DNA of 64,000 bases, taken from assembly GCA_013398615.1 (NCBI GenBank), contig VZSR01000028.1, forward strand, positions 8,807,546 through 8,871,545, read 5' to 3'. The translations under genes and the position numbers were made by a program. Positions 30,801 through 36,336 of this stretch are shown here, piece after piece. Source of the DNA: Brachypodius melanocephalos. Its lineage: Eukaryota > Chordata > Aves > Passeriformes > Pycnonotidae. Numbering within the stretch: position 1 is the first letter of the stretch; the number at the start of each line of letters is the position of its first letter. A model generated the notes under the pieces. That model was given only the letters and a program-made list of their open reading frames with translations. It did not search any database and was not told the DNA's origin.

Positions 30801-33169
30801 CTCTTGAGAAGAAAATTACTGCTGAAGATGATTTGCTTTCCTGTCCAAGTTAATTAAATATGAAAAAAAAAAACAATTTAGGAAGTTCTTTAATGCTGAT
30901 AAGTATGTACTATGTATCTTTCAAAGTATACATATTAACATCATATCAAAAATTGATTAATAACAGCTTTTTCAAGAAGAATGTTGAGTTAGATTTTTGA
31001 AGTTAGTATTTTAATTTAAAATCCTTTTCTGGTAAACATGTGGTTTAGGTATGTTGCCATTGCTTGTTGTGAGGGCCTAAATGATGACTGTACATCTGAA
31101 AATTGGAAAGGTTTTTTTTCAAATTGCTGAAAGGCATGAAATCATGGTGTATCAAGGCATCTACAAATTAAGTATTTTACTGTATTCCGTGATCCTGAGC
31201 TCAAAAATACCCAAGTACATGCTGGAAGTTTCTAGGATATCTTCTAAAACTTGGATAATAGGGTTGCTTATGGTGATGCCTTTTTCAACCTAGAAATGAA
31301 ACAACACACACTCTCAAGATAATATTAGTGTGGGAGGTAATATAAAAATGGATCTTCATTGGTGCTCCAGGGGCAGTTATGGAAGAATGTCCACAAAAAC
31401 CCAGCTCCCCACGGGGGTGCATACAGTTTTTATAAGTTTAGCAAATTAGCATAATTGACAAAAAGCATCAATTAGGAGGACAAGTAAGTGGTGATGCAAT
31501 TCCCCTCCCAGGTCAAGCCCCTTCTCTGGAGCCCTCCCCTTGGTACCAGCTGTCCTTTGTTTATGAAAATGTGTCTTGAAGGGTTGTTCTCAACCTTGGT
31601 AGCCAGGAAGAACCACCTTAGCACTGGGGCCTTGTACCCCCTGGGACTTGGAGCTCTGGAATACGTTTTCTTTTCTGGGTAAAGGGCATGGAAAAGTACT
31701 GGGAAAACTAGCTAGAATACAAGAATAGGCTACAGAGCTCCATATATATGTATAAAGGATACAGAGAATACATAAAAGAAAGTAAGACAAAAATCAATAG
31801 GCATCACTTCCCCCCTTTTTAGAGACTAGCAAGACTCTACCTTGTGTAATCTCTACTCTGTATTTAATCACACCACCAGTTTACACAATTGGCTATCCTC
31901 CTAGCTAAGATACAGATGGCAACTATAACTACAGCTACTATCAATATTTTTTATCCAGGCCTGGTTTGGTAACCATGAAGTTAGTGTATACTGGAGGTAT
32001 ATTGATAAAATATTATTTATTGACAGTTAAGATGACATTTCTCCAAAACTTCCTCTGTTGCAAAATGGGTAAAATTTCGAACAATAAAAATTTTAATCAC
32101 TTTAAACTTTACAAAGATGCAGTAAGTTGAAATGTGTATTGGGAAGGACAGAAGTGAGATTTTGATCCCCTGGGGGTTCTGTCATTGATTTCAGGAGACT
32201 TCTCATAATTGTCAACCAGCGATTACAACAAAAAGTTCTCTGCAATGCAATACATTAAATCATTTTTATATTAAAATAGCATGTGCCATTTATTAAACAC
32301 TGCTAGGAATAAGCCAGTATGGCACATTGAGACTAAAGCCCAGTGATGGTTCATGTGCTCAGGATTACTTGCTTTCCTTTGTCATTATTGGCTTTGTGTA
32401 ACAAAATAGCAGAAGCTCATCAATGCTTTGTTTTATTTATTGCTTTGGAATATTCATTTTATATAGCTTGCATCATCCAGTCTACTGAAGATTGGCCAGG
32501 AGACAGACAAAACTACTACAAGAAACCGAGAATCTGTTTACCTACTACTAGACATGGTGAGCATTTGTGTGTTTTATTTGTAGCCCACAAACCAGTGGAA
32601 ATCATTTTTATGTTGGTGGTCTTGGCATTCTACTCTCAGTATTTTTTTTTCATTCCCCCAACATGCACACATTGCCATCATCCTTTATTGCTTAGAACAT
32701 TGTATATCACATTGTTCAATTCACAATTTTCCTTGTTCACTTAGTACATACCATACATTTAAGAAGCAGTTTTCAGAGTGTGTAGGAGAAAATCCTCTCT
32801 GCTCTAAGGATTTCCTCTCAGTATTCAGTATCTTTTAGAAGATGACTATTTATATAGGAAAGAGAAAGATTTGCTTTGAGAAGCAGCGAGTTTAAATGTA
32901 GGGAGAAACATACTATAAACTTGGTACAGTTTATTTTCACTGTGAAATATGTGAGTGGTGGTGTGATGCAGGCTGGAAGGATCTGCATGAAGCAGATTAT
33001 CAGGAGCAGGCAGCTTTGCTCTGCAAACCCTTGTGTTTCTGGTATTTTTCAGATTGTTCAGGAGTCTCCGTTCCTGACCATGGATCTCTTGGAGTCTTGT
33101 TTCCCTTATGTCTTGCTGAGAAATGCATACCATGCTGTCTACAAACAAAGTGTTACATCCTCTGCCTAA
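735..33169 (+). CDS. NCKAP1: NCKAP1 (Nck-associated protein 1 / NAP1, HEM family), 27 exons, 5' partial
   Basis: Spliced span covering residues 124-1128 of the 1128-residue vertebrate protein. The sum of exons is 3018 bases, that is 1005 codons plus TAA, with every exon-exon phase consistent. NCKAP1 is the large helical HEM-family subunit of the WAVE regulatory complex. It pairs with CYFIP (Sra1) and holds WAVE, ABI and HSPC300, so that active Rac can trigger Arp2/3-driven actin branching at the plasma membrane. Identification rests on near-identity to the mammalian protein as remembered, across all exons. Four substitutions I noticed are T-to-S in exon 4404, S-to-A in exons 4404 and 17191, and D-to-E in exon 21271. 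All introns are GT-AG. The first 123 codons and the promoter lie upstream of the window. The gene is compact compared with the mammalian copy. FRZB follows downstream in the same orientation. Family and gene assignment are very secure; single-base exon edges are inferred from splice consensus and phase. Confidence 0.98.
964..1054 (+). CDS. NCKAP1: NCKAP1 coding exon, residues 171-201
   Basis: Encodes the [17 protein letters not shown] segment. Acceptor gctttcag, donor gtatgt, ends in phase 0. The intron before it is only 86 bases, the shortest in the gene. Confidence 0.95.
1055..3108 (+). other. NCKAP1 intron, no recognisable elements
   Basis: 2.05-kb AT-rich intron. I see only a short poly-T at about 2827-2840 and no gene, RNA or known repeat. 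Confidence 0.6.
3109..3246 (+). CDS. NCKAP1: NCKAP1 coding exon, residues 202-247
   Basis: Encodes [18 protein letters not shown] and onward to AQSDT. Acceptor ttttctag, donor gtatga. The exon is 138 bases and phase 0 on both sides, so skipping it would keep the frame. Confidence 0.96.
3883..3931 (+). CDS. NCKAP1: NCKAP1 coding exon, residues 248-264
   Basis: Short 49-base exon encoding [16 protein letters not shown]. Acceptor tttttaacag, donor gtgagt, ends in phase 1. The ATG at its first codon is an internal methionine, not a start. Confidence 0.95.
4404..4560 (+). CDS. NCKAP1: NCKAP1 coding exon, residues 264-316
   Basis: Encodes [19 protein letters not shown] and onward to DLFVNIRG. The acceptor (acttttgaag) has a poor pyrimidine tract; the donor gtaagt is perfect. 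Two residues differ from the mammalian protein as I recall it: S for T after GILN, and A for S after SSSCL. Confidence 0.94.
5141..5197 (+). CDS. NCKAP1: NCKAP1 coding exon, residues 316-335
   Basis: 57-base exon encoding [18 protein letters not shown]. Acceptor cacttgcag, donor gtaagt. It is phase 2 on both sides, so it is frame-neutral if skipped. Confidence 0.95.
5723..5819 (+). CDS. NCKAP1: NCKAP1 coding exon, residues 335-367
   Basis: Encodes [20 protein letters not shown] and onward to LLGPK. Acceptor tgatgcag, donor gtaatg. An open frame runs on into the intron for about 195 bases, but the good donor, the splice phase and the matching next exon show that this is intronic. Confidence 0.95.
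6051..6157 (+). CDS. NCKAP1: NCKAP1 coding exon, residues 368-403
   Basis: Encodes [20 protein letters not shown] and onward to DDFID. Strong acceptor gttttttcag, donor gtacgt, ends in phase 2. Confidence 0.96.
6158..7375 (+). other. NCKAP1 intron with A/C-rich block
   Basis: 1.2-kb intron. The only distinct content is the low-complexity block at 6881-7013. Short open frames across that block on both strands are composition artefacts. Confidence 0.65.
6881..7013. repeat. A/C-rich low-complexity block
   Basis: About 130 bases of A runs separated by C, with short CAAA and ACCAA units. Probably an expanded or degenerated A-rich simple repeat. Confidence 0.8.
7376..7508 (+). CDS. NCKAP1: NCKAP1 coding exon, residues 403-447
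   Basis: Encodes [20 protein letters not shown] and onward to VVLNELVQ. Acceptor tttttgtctag, donor gtatgg, ends in phase 0. Confidence 0.96.
7684..7927 (-). mobile_element. CR1 LINE 3' fragment (antisense)
   Basis: Begins with the CR1 3' end read in reverse (GAATCACAGAATATCCCAAG), followed by the usual TTGGAAGGGA and the body through CTTTTTCCTAATACCCAACC. 5'-truncated and internally diverged. CR1 is the main LINE family of birds. It lies in the NCKAP1 intron just after exon 7376-7508. Confidence 0.85.
8758..8839 (+). CDS. NCKAP1: NCKAP1 coding exon, residues 448-475
   Basis: Encodes [20 protein letters not shown] and onward to SVKQ. The acceptor (atttattatag) is A/T-rich; donor gtaagt; ends in phase 1. 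Confidence 0.95.
9248..9306 (+). CDS. NCKAP1: NCKAP1 coding exon, residues 475-494
   Basis: 59-base exon encoding [20 protein letters not shown]. Acceptor ctgatgcag, donor gtaaga, ends in phase 0. Confidence 0.95.
9859..10004 (+). CDS. NCKAP1: NCKAP1 coding exon, residues 495-543
   Basis: Encodes [20 protein letters not shown] and onward to ETSDLSIF. Acceptor gtctttgcag, donor gtatgc, ends in phase 2 inside a cysteine codon. Confidence 0.96.
10517..10649 (+). CDS. NCKAP1: NCKAP1 coding exon, residues 543-587
   Basis: Encodes [20 protein letters not shown] and onward to HELCPEE. Acceptor tctgttcag, donor gtaatt, ends in phase 0. Confidence 0.96.
10650..12286 (+). other. NCKAP1 intron, nothing recognised
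   Basis: 1.64-kb AT-rich intron without a recognisable repeat, RNA gene or coding segment. Confidence 0.6.
12287..12406 (+). CDS. NCKAP1: NCKAP1 coding exon, residues 588-627
   Basis: Encodes [20 protein letters not shown] and onward to CTLSDQ. Acceptor cttcttaacag, donor gtgagt. 120 bases, phase 0 on both sides. Confidence 0.96.
12648..12787 (+). CDS. NCKAP1: NCKAP1 coding exon, residues 628-674 (basic segment)
   Basis: Encodes [17 protein letters not shown], then a lysine-rich, probably flexible stretch ([19 protein letters not shown]), then MRKNRLVVT. Acceptor ggttactag, donor gtaagc, ends in phase 2. This is the most charged exon of the gene. Confidence 0.96.
12788..13961 (+). other. 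NCKAP1 intron with short TATC repeat
   Basis: 1.17-kb intron. It contains a short TATC/TA microsatellite at about 13701-13720 next to a G-run and nothing else I can identify. An 87-codon antisense frame at 13314-13577 has no protein-like features. Confidence 0.6.
13962..14093 (+). CDS. NCKAP1: NCKAP1 coding exon, residues 674-718
   Basis: Encodes [20 protein letters not shown] and onward to LEIRFT. Acceptor tattcttaaag, donor gtaaga. 132 bases, phase 2 on both sides. Confidence 0.95.
14094..16098 (+). other. NCKAP1 intron with CR1 3' end
   Basis: 2.0-kb AT-rich intron. The only identified element is the CR1 fragment near its 3' end. Confidence 0.6.
15877..16004 (+). mobile_element. CR1 LINE 3' end (sense)
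   Basis: Matches the CR1 tail: GAACCTGGTCTAGTGAAAGG, then TCCCTGCCCATGGCAGGAGG and GATCTTTAAGTTCCCTTCCA, ending in the terminal CATTCTATGATTCTATGA. 5'-truncated to about 128 bases. Confidence 0.9.
16099..16317 (+). CDS. NCKAP1: NCKAP1 coding exon, residues 718-791 (longest exon)
   Basis: 219-base exon encoding [20 protein letters not shown] and onward to TITSLYTN. Acceptor gtttctcaaag, donor gtaagt, phase 2 on both sides. A CR1 3' end stops about 95 bases upstream of its acceptor. Confidence 0.97.
16667..16797 (+). CDS. NCKAP1: NCKAP1 coding exon, residues 791-835
   Basis: Encodes [20 protein letters not shown] and onward to EEYSDIS. Acceptor cctttctgataag, donor gtaaac, ends in phase 1. 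Confidence 0.96.
17191..17288 (+). CDS. NCKAP1: NCKAP1 coding exon, residues 835-867
   Basis: Encodes [20 protein letters not shown] and onward to SSQVAELK. Acceptor catttctcag, donor gtaact, ends in phase 0. Alanine replaces the serine I recall in the mammalian MRSLSE. Confidence 0.96.
17289..21270 (+). other. Largest complete NCKAP1 intron of the central region (4.0 kb), with solo LTR
   Basis: Contains the antisense LTR at 19164-19592. The rest is AT-rich and unassigned. Short open frames at 18058-19030 on both strands overlap each other and show no domain. Confidence 0.6.
19164..19592 (-). mobile_element. Solo LTR of an endogenous retrovirus (antisense)
   Basis: Read on the - strand it ends with an AATAAA (19188-19193) followed by about 25 bases and a terminal ACA, the usual R-U5 layout. 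Its outline aligns by eye with the LTR at 31329-31806: shared TGT start on the + strand, then a ...TTCATTGG/...TTTATTGG segment and a GGGAAAA...CTACA(A/G)AGC segment. No retroviral coding sequence is adjacent, so it is probably a solo LTR. Edges are estimated from this comparison, and no clear target-site duplication was found. Confidence 0.6.
21271..21364 (+). CDS. NCKAP1: NCKAP1 coding exon, residues 868-899
   Basis: Encodes [20 protein letters not shown] and onward to LFKRLS. Acceptor cttctttatag, donor gtgggt, ends in phase 1. Glutamate replaces the mammalian aspartate in ENVDV. It follows a 4-kb intron that carries the solo LTR. Confidence 0.95.
21968..22050 (+). CDS. NCKAP1: NCKAP1 coding exon, residues 899-926
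   Basis: Encodes [20 protein letters not shown] and onward to ALRD. Acceptor ctcttttcag, donor gtaaga, ends in phase 0. Confidence 0.96.
22506..22586 (+). CDS. NCKAP1: NCKAP1 coding exon, residues 927-953
   Basis: 81-base exon encoding [20 protein letters not shown] and onward to DMK. Acceptor gtctcttag, donor gtaatg, phase 0 on both sides. Confidence 0.96.
22587..24005 (+). other. NCKAP1 intron with unidentified coding-like relic
   Basis: 1.4-kb intron. Its first half holds the relic at 22665-23067 described separately. The rest has no identified content. Confidence 0.6.
22665..23067 (+). pseudogene. Unidentified coding-like relic in NCKAP1 intron, one frameshift
   Basis: An open frame from 22665 to the TAA at 22977 has ordinary protein-like composition in its second half ([20 protein letters not shown], then [18 protein letters not shown]). 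Near 22972 the protein-like reading passes to another frame, which stays open to the TAA at 23065 ([20 protein letters not shown] near its end). An aligned +1 frame change with both parts looking like soluble protein suggests a decayed retrocopy or captured exon. I do not recognise the protein, and no poly-A tail is evident after 23067. Chance open frames in an AT-rich intron remain possible. Confidence 0.3.
24006..24099 (+). CDS. NCKAP1: NCKAP1 coding exon, residues 954-985
   Basis: Encodes [20 protein letters not shown] and onward to LSSQKS. Acceptor ggtcctcag, donor gtaaga, ends in phase 1. An open frame continues about 200 bases into the intron but is not coding. Confidence 0.96.
24100..25663 (+). 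other. NCKAP1 intron, nothing recognised
   Basis: 1.56-kb AT-rich intron. No repeat family, RNA gene or coding relic identified. Confidence 0.6.
25664..25780 (+). CDS. NCKAP1: NCKAP1 coding exon, residues 985-1024
   Basis: Encodes [20 protein letters not shown] and onward to QYSPAIE. It includes the hydrophobic [15 protein letters not shown] stretch typical of HEM proteins near the C-terminus. Acceptor cattttttag, donor gtaagg, phase 1 on both sides. Confidence 0.96.
25781..29523 (+). other. NCKAP1 intron (3.7 kb) with old CR1 relic
   Basis: Contains the LINE reverse-transcriptase relic at about 28440-28830. The remainder is AT-rich sequence without recognisable elements. Confidence 0.6.
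28440..28830 (+). mobile_element. Degenerate CR1-type LINE reverse-transcriptase relic
   Basis: On the + strand a short frame reads like the end of a CR1 reverse transcriptase: an [14 protein letters not shown] segment where CR1 has a similar IF..DLD.G..S.. run, followed by KF and a decayed catalytic-loop region. Further on, TGGGCAATAAAATGACAGCT corresponds to the conserved WA..WQ region. GATGGGGTCC and CTTGGAGTCAGGGT correspond to the later conserved block before the CR1 3' UTR. There are many stops and indels, so this is an old inactive copy. Confidence 0.6.
29524..29633 (+). CDS. NCKAP1: NCKAP1 coding exon, residues 1024-1060
   Basis: Encodes [20 protein letters not shown] and onward to DRLKEFLA. 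Acceptor gtttttgtttag, donor gtatgt, ends in phase 0. Confidence 0.96.
31329..31806 (-). mobile_element. 3' LTR of an endogenous retrovirus fragment (antisense)
   Basis: Read on the - strand it starts TGATGCC directly after a 14-base polypurine tract and ends ...CCCACA, so it has the TG...CA ends of an LTR and is about 478 bases long. The poly(A)-signal position reads AATGAA rather than AATAAA. The LTR is related by eye to the one at 19164-19592. The internal region survives only as a short stretch at higher coordinates, and no matching 5' LTR is visible within 32000-34000, so the provirus is truncated. Confidence 0.75.
31807..31820 (-). other. Retroviral polypurine tract
   Basis: The - strand reads AAAAAGGGGGGAAG immediately 5' of the LTR TG. 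This is the normal plus-strand primer position of a retrovirus and fixes the orientation of the element. Confidence 0.75.
31864..31995 (-). pseudogene. env: 3' end of a retroviral env gene (remnant)
   Basis: On the - strand, a frame ending with TAA at 31864-31866 encodes a run of about 17 mostly I/V/A/L residues, then two arginines and a short tail. That is the layout of an Env transmembrane anchor and cytoplasmic tail. It stands 43 bases before the polypurine tract, as env does in simple retroviruses. Upstream (at about 31950) the frame is closed by a stop next to an A-run, and no further env is recognisable beyond about 31995. Non-functional. Retroviral genus not determined. Confidence 0.5.
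32467..32556 (+). CDS. NCKAP1: NCKAP1 coding exon, residues 1061-1090
   Basis: 90-base exon encoding [20 protein letters not shown] and onward to YLLLDM. The acceptor (ttttatatag) is A/T-rich; donor gtgagc; phase 0 on both sides. It lies about 470 bases downstream of the retroviral env remnant. Confidence 0.95.
32557..33052 (+). other. Last NCKAP1 intron
   Basis: 0.5-kb AT-rich intron with nothing recognisable apart from splice signals. Confidence 0.65.
33053..33169 (+). CDS. NCKAP1: NCKAP1 last coding exon with stop, residues 1091-1128
   Basis: Encodes [20 protein letters not shown] and onward to the C-terminus YKQSVTSSA, with TAA at 33167-33169. Acceptor ggtatttttcag. The C-terminal sequence agrees with the vertebrate protein as I recall it. 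Confidence 0.97.
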
Positions 33170-34017
33170 GTATCTACTAACTGGAGATAAGACATAGCAC
33201 GCATCTGTGTGGCCTCAGTTTTATCTGTAAACTGTGGAGCTATTTTACTCTATGGCCTGATGAACAGTTTTGTGAATTATAAACTTTTTCCATAAAGTTG
33301 TATTCCTAAACAGTGGTTTCTTAATTATGGTTGTACTACAATATAAGCTTGGTTGATTTTAGGTTGCACACTTACGGAATTTTTTTTCCTCATTCCTTTC
33401 TTGTTTTGTTGGGTTTTTTTTTTTTTGTTTTTGTTTTTTTTTTTTAAACTTTAGAGCACCAGTTATGTTTTAAAAATACTACTTCTGCTATATGTTTTTT
33501 GATATTGATCATGCAAAACAAAAATTGCTTGTTTATTTCCCAGAAGAAAAATGTATGTAGTGATTATTTTAGATAGAGTAGCTTTCATCTGTGTGTAAAT
33601 TATTTCAAATAGGGAGAGTTATAAACTTGTACCTATTGTTCTTATTGAAAACAAATATTGGATGTGCATTTCTGTGAAGTAATTACAGCATTTCTAGTTT
33701 TATTTTGAAATGTTCACCAATCTACGTACTATGACATTATCTAACATTAAAAATGTTATAGGACTGCTTATCCTACAGACAGTGATCCTCTCCCAATACT
33801 CTTAAACAACTGCAAGTGGTGGTGTTTGTATAAAGCATAGTGGAAATTTTTTTTAAACTAACTTCTGTGGTGCCCTGTTGGCATTAACACTACCATTGTA
33901 CCCTGCTGTATAATAAACATTCTTACACATTTATCATATATTGATAAAATGTTAGCCCTTAACCACTTTTTATATGTTTTAAATTTTTGAAATTCAAGTG
34001 TACCTTCCATAACATAC

Positions 34018-34023
34018 AATAAA
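34018..34023 (+). terminator. Candidate NCKAP1 poly(A) signal AATAAA
   Basis: Exact AATAAA 849 bases after the stop, with TGT-rich sequence about 20-35 bases downstream. Alternative hexamers lie at 33912-33917 and 34291-34296. I cannot rank them from sequence alone. Confidence 0.4.
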
Positions 34024-34290
34024 CACTAGACTGTATTATCTGTAGGTGAATTATTTTTAATATAAATGTTATCCTAGTATTTTAAGCTTTAACTGTGCTG
34101 TTGTGCATCGATTTATATCTCACAGTTCATTAAATATCAATCCTTAGAGCTTTTATGTGAAGACTTCTTTTAATCCTTCACCTTTTGCCTTTTGCGATAG
34201 TGAATCTTGTAAAAAGTTGGAAGAAGGAATTAAAAACAATGTTTAAAATGTCACTGTAGTGCCATTATCCTTTAAATCTTATTTTTACAT

Positions 34291-34296
34291 AATAAA
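34291..34296 (+). terminator. Candidate distal NCKAP1 poly(A) signal AATAAA
   Basis: Exact AATAAA 1122 bases after the stop. Usage is unknown. A further hexamer at 34707-34712 would give a still longer 3' UTR that includes the promoter-like cluster at 34465-34553. Confidence 0.35.
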
Positions 34297-34464
34297 GCAA
34301 GAAAAGCATTTATATAGTATGTAGCCATGCCAGTTGTACCCCTAGAAATAAGTGTATTGTTAAAGTATGAAACCTGAAATAATCCTAGAACAGGCGAATG
34401 TTGCTGAAACCGTAACATCAGCCATGACTGAGACAGATGTATAATAGTCCCTTTTTTATCAGTC

Positions 34465-34553
34465 ATGCAAATTGGCCTTGCAGGATAGCACGGGCTCATT
34501 TAGCCTGAAAGCTGACCAGATGGTTGTGCTCTGTAATCCCTGATGTATAAAAG
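34465..34553 (+). promoter_or_regulatory. Promoter-like cluster: octamer, inverted CCAAT, TATA box
   Basis: An exact octamer ATGCAAAT (34465-34472) overlaps an inverted CCAAT (ATTGG, 34471-34475). About 70 bases downstream is TATAAAAG (34546-34553), which puts the upstream motifs near -100 of a predicted start at about 34575. No long open frame follows. It could be an old LTR promoter (an AATAAA lies 160 bases downstream at 34707), an unannotated non-coding RNA promoter, or chance. Confidence 0.25.
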
Positions 34554-36309
34554 CTGTGTGTTCCTCAACAGGCTCTGGACATTGTATAGAGCCCCTGTTC
34601 TTGGTGCAACTTCTGTGCATGCTGGTAACTTTTTCTGTTATGAAAGAGCTGTTGTGTGCTCAGTTACAATAGCTTCCTCTGTCCAGAGGAAAAAAAAAAA
34701 TCCTGGAATAAAATTGTCCTAAGGAAGTAAGACAGTACATCTATATTTTTCCTAATTATGCATTTTATGTTGTAACTACAGAAGTATTTTTAAATTGGTA
34801 AGTTAGTGCCATAATGAAGAAGTTTGCTCATAAAGTAATTAGGTGGAATGCAAGACTTAGGAGTTTTACTCTGTAATATTTATAGTCTAATACATTCTAA
34901 TGTTCTGATTTCAATTAAGATTTTGATTATGATGTAGCCTTTTGTGGGAAAACAATGCCTATTTTCAAGATAGATTCTTGAAAAACTCAAGTTTAAGAAA
35001 TAACTTATTTTGTGCCTTTAATATTTTTAAATACAGAACAATTGTGTGTGTCCATTTGCCTGAGATCCCAGATTTCCACTGTCTGTGGTGTTAGTGACCC
35101 ACATCTAGCAAGCACAAACTCACTGACAAATAGCTAATGGGTGTGGTATCTCTGCAAGAAGCTGCTTCTGTCACAGTTGGATTAGATTTAGGCATGAATC
35201 TCTCGGATAGGGTAGTTCCTGTGGCAGTCCTTGCCTGTGGTGGCTGGCACACAAATCCCTGAGGTGATGCCTTTTTAATTACACTAGTACGTTTTAACTA
35301 AATCCTGCAAGAACTTGGGCAGAGCAAACCACACAAGGGAAAAGCTGGGGAAGAATCCTGTGGACTCATCCATGTGTTGGTTGGATTTGGGCAGGGCTGG
35401 AAGGGTTTCCTTGTTTTGTTCTTGCTGTATTTCTGTTGTTCCTGGTTTCAGCTGAGCTACAGAACTGTTTAGGGTTCAGCCTGCTCATGGAAGGCAGAAC
35501 ACATCAGGCCTGGTCCTCAAGGCACCCTGTGTCCATGGAGTGCACAAATTGTCAAAAGCCTGGGGAACCAAGTTTGTTGGGAAGGAAGATAGAGAAGGAA
35601 TTTTTCCTCTGGAGCCTGCAAGACCGTGTCTACAACTTAGTAAGTTCAACACTTGCCACTGTATATTGACTCATCTCAGGTGGCCTTTTGTGCCATTACA
35701 AACAAAATGTGTTTGTAATTCCTGGAGCACGAAGCACAGATGGCTGGGCTGAGCTGTCCCCATATGGAGCCAGTTTGGATCAAATGTCTGATTCATGGGG
35801 GAGGGTTTTGCCTCATGTGAGAAACAGTCCAGAAGAGGAATGTCCTGTTGCTGCCCACTGAACTATTTTTATAGTTTAAAAAGTTTTGCCTGGACAAAAG
35901 ATTACCACTGAAAGCAAGGGCTACTCCTAAACTTTTTTTTTTTGCTGTTATAATTTGTTTTCTGTATAGGAAAAGGAATTGGTAGCACTTGGACTGTACC
36001 ACTTTTTACACACTGGAGAAAGGCATTCTCCCCAGAAAATGTTGAAACGAGGCCAGTGATTTGAAGAAAGATATGAGCCTTCTTCAGCAGGTCATCATGG
36101 GCTTGTATGACTTCAGAACTTACTCCTTCCAGATTGAAGGATTTCAGACCATAAGTAAACATTCTTGGCCTCTAAACCGTATTTTTCCCAAAAGCTTCCC
36201 TGGTCCTGAGGTTCAGCATTGTGATTCATACTAAAAAGTGAACCCTCAGTTACTTACTAGTAACTTATAAATTCTTATAGTTCGGGTATGTCTGAACTAA
36301 TGCTGTAAC

Positions 36310-36336
36310 TTTTTTTTTTTTTTTTTTTTTTTTTTT
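36310..36336. repeat. Poly-T tract (27 bases)
   Basis: Uninterrupted run of 27 T. It could be the tail of an antisense retrocopy, but nothing recognisable flanks it. Confidence 0.85.

Larger units (their letters stand above)
29634..32466 (+). other. NCKAP1 intron (2.8 kb) with retroviral remnant
   Basis: First half AT-rich and unassigned, with a poly-T/A run at about 30451-30468. The second half holds the antisense LTR, polypurine tract and env tail at 31329-31995. Confidence 0.6.
33170..34316 (+). other. NCKAP1: NCKAP1 3' untranslated region (end not certain)
   Basis: AT-rich sequence following the stop codon, with a long T-rich run at 33412-33446. AATAAA hexamers stand at 33912, 34018, 34291 and 34707. 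The transcript probably ends after one or more of these; the end given is just past the third and is a guess. No open frame of note. Confidence 0.55.

Noticed and set aside
32343..32744. 133-codon frame overlapping an NCKAP1 exon
   Set aside because: It reads the exon at 32467-32556 in the wrong frame and runs through both of its splice sites.
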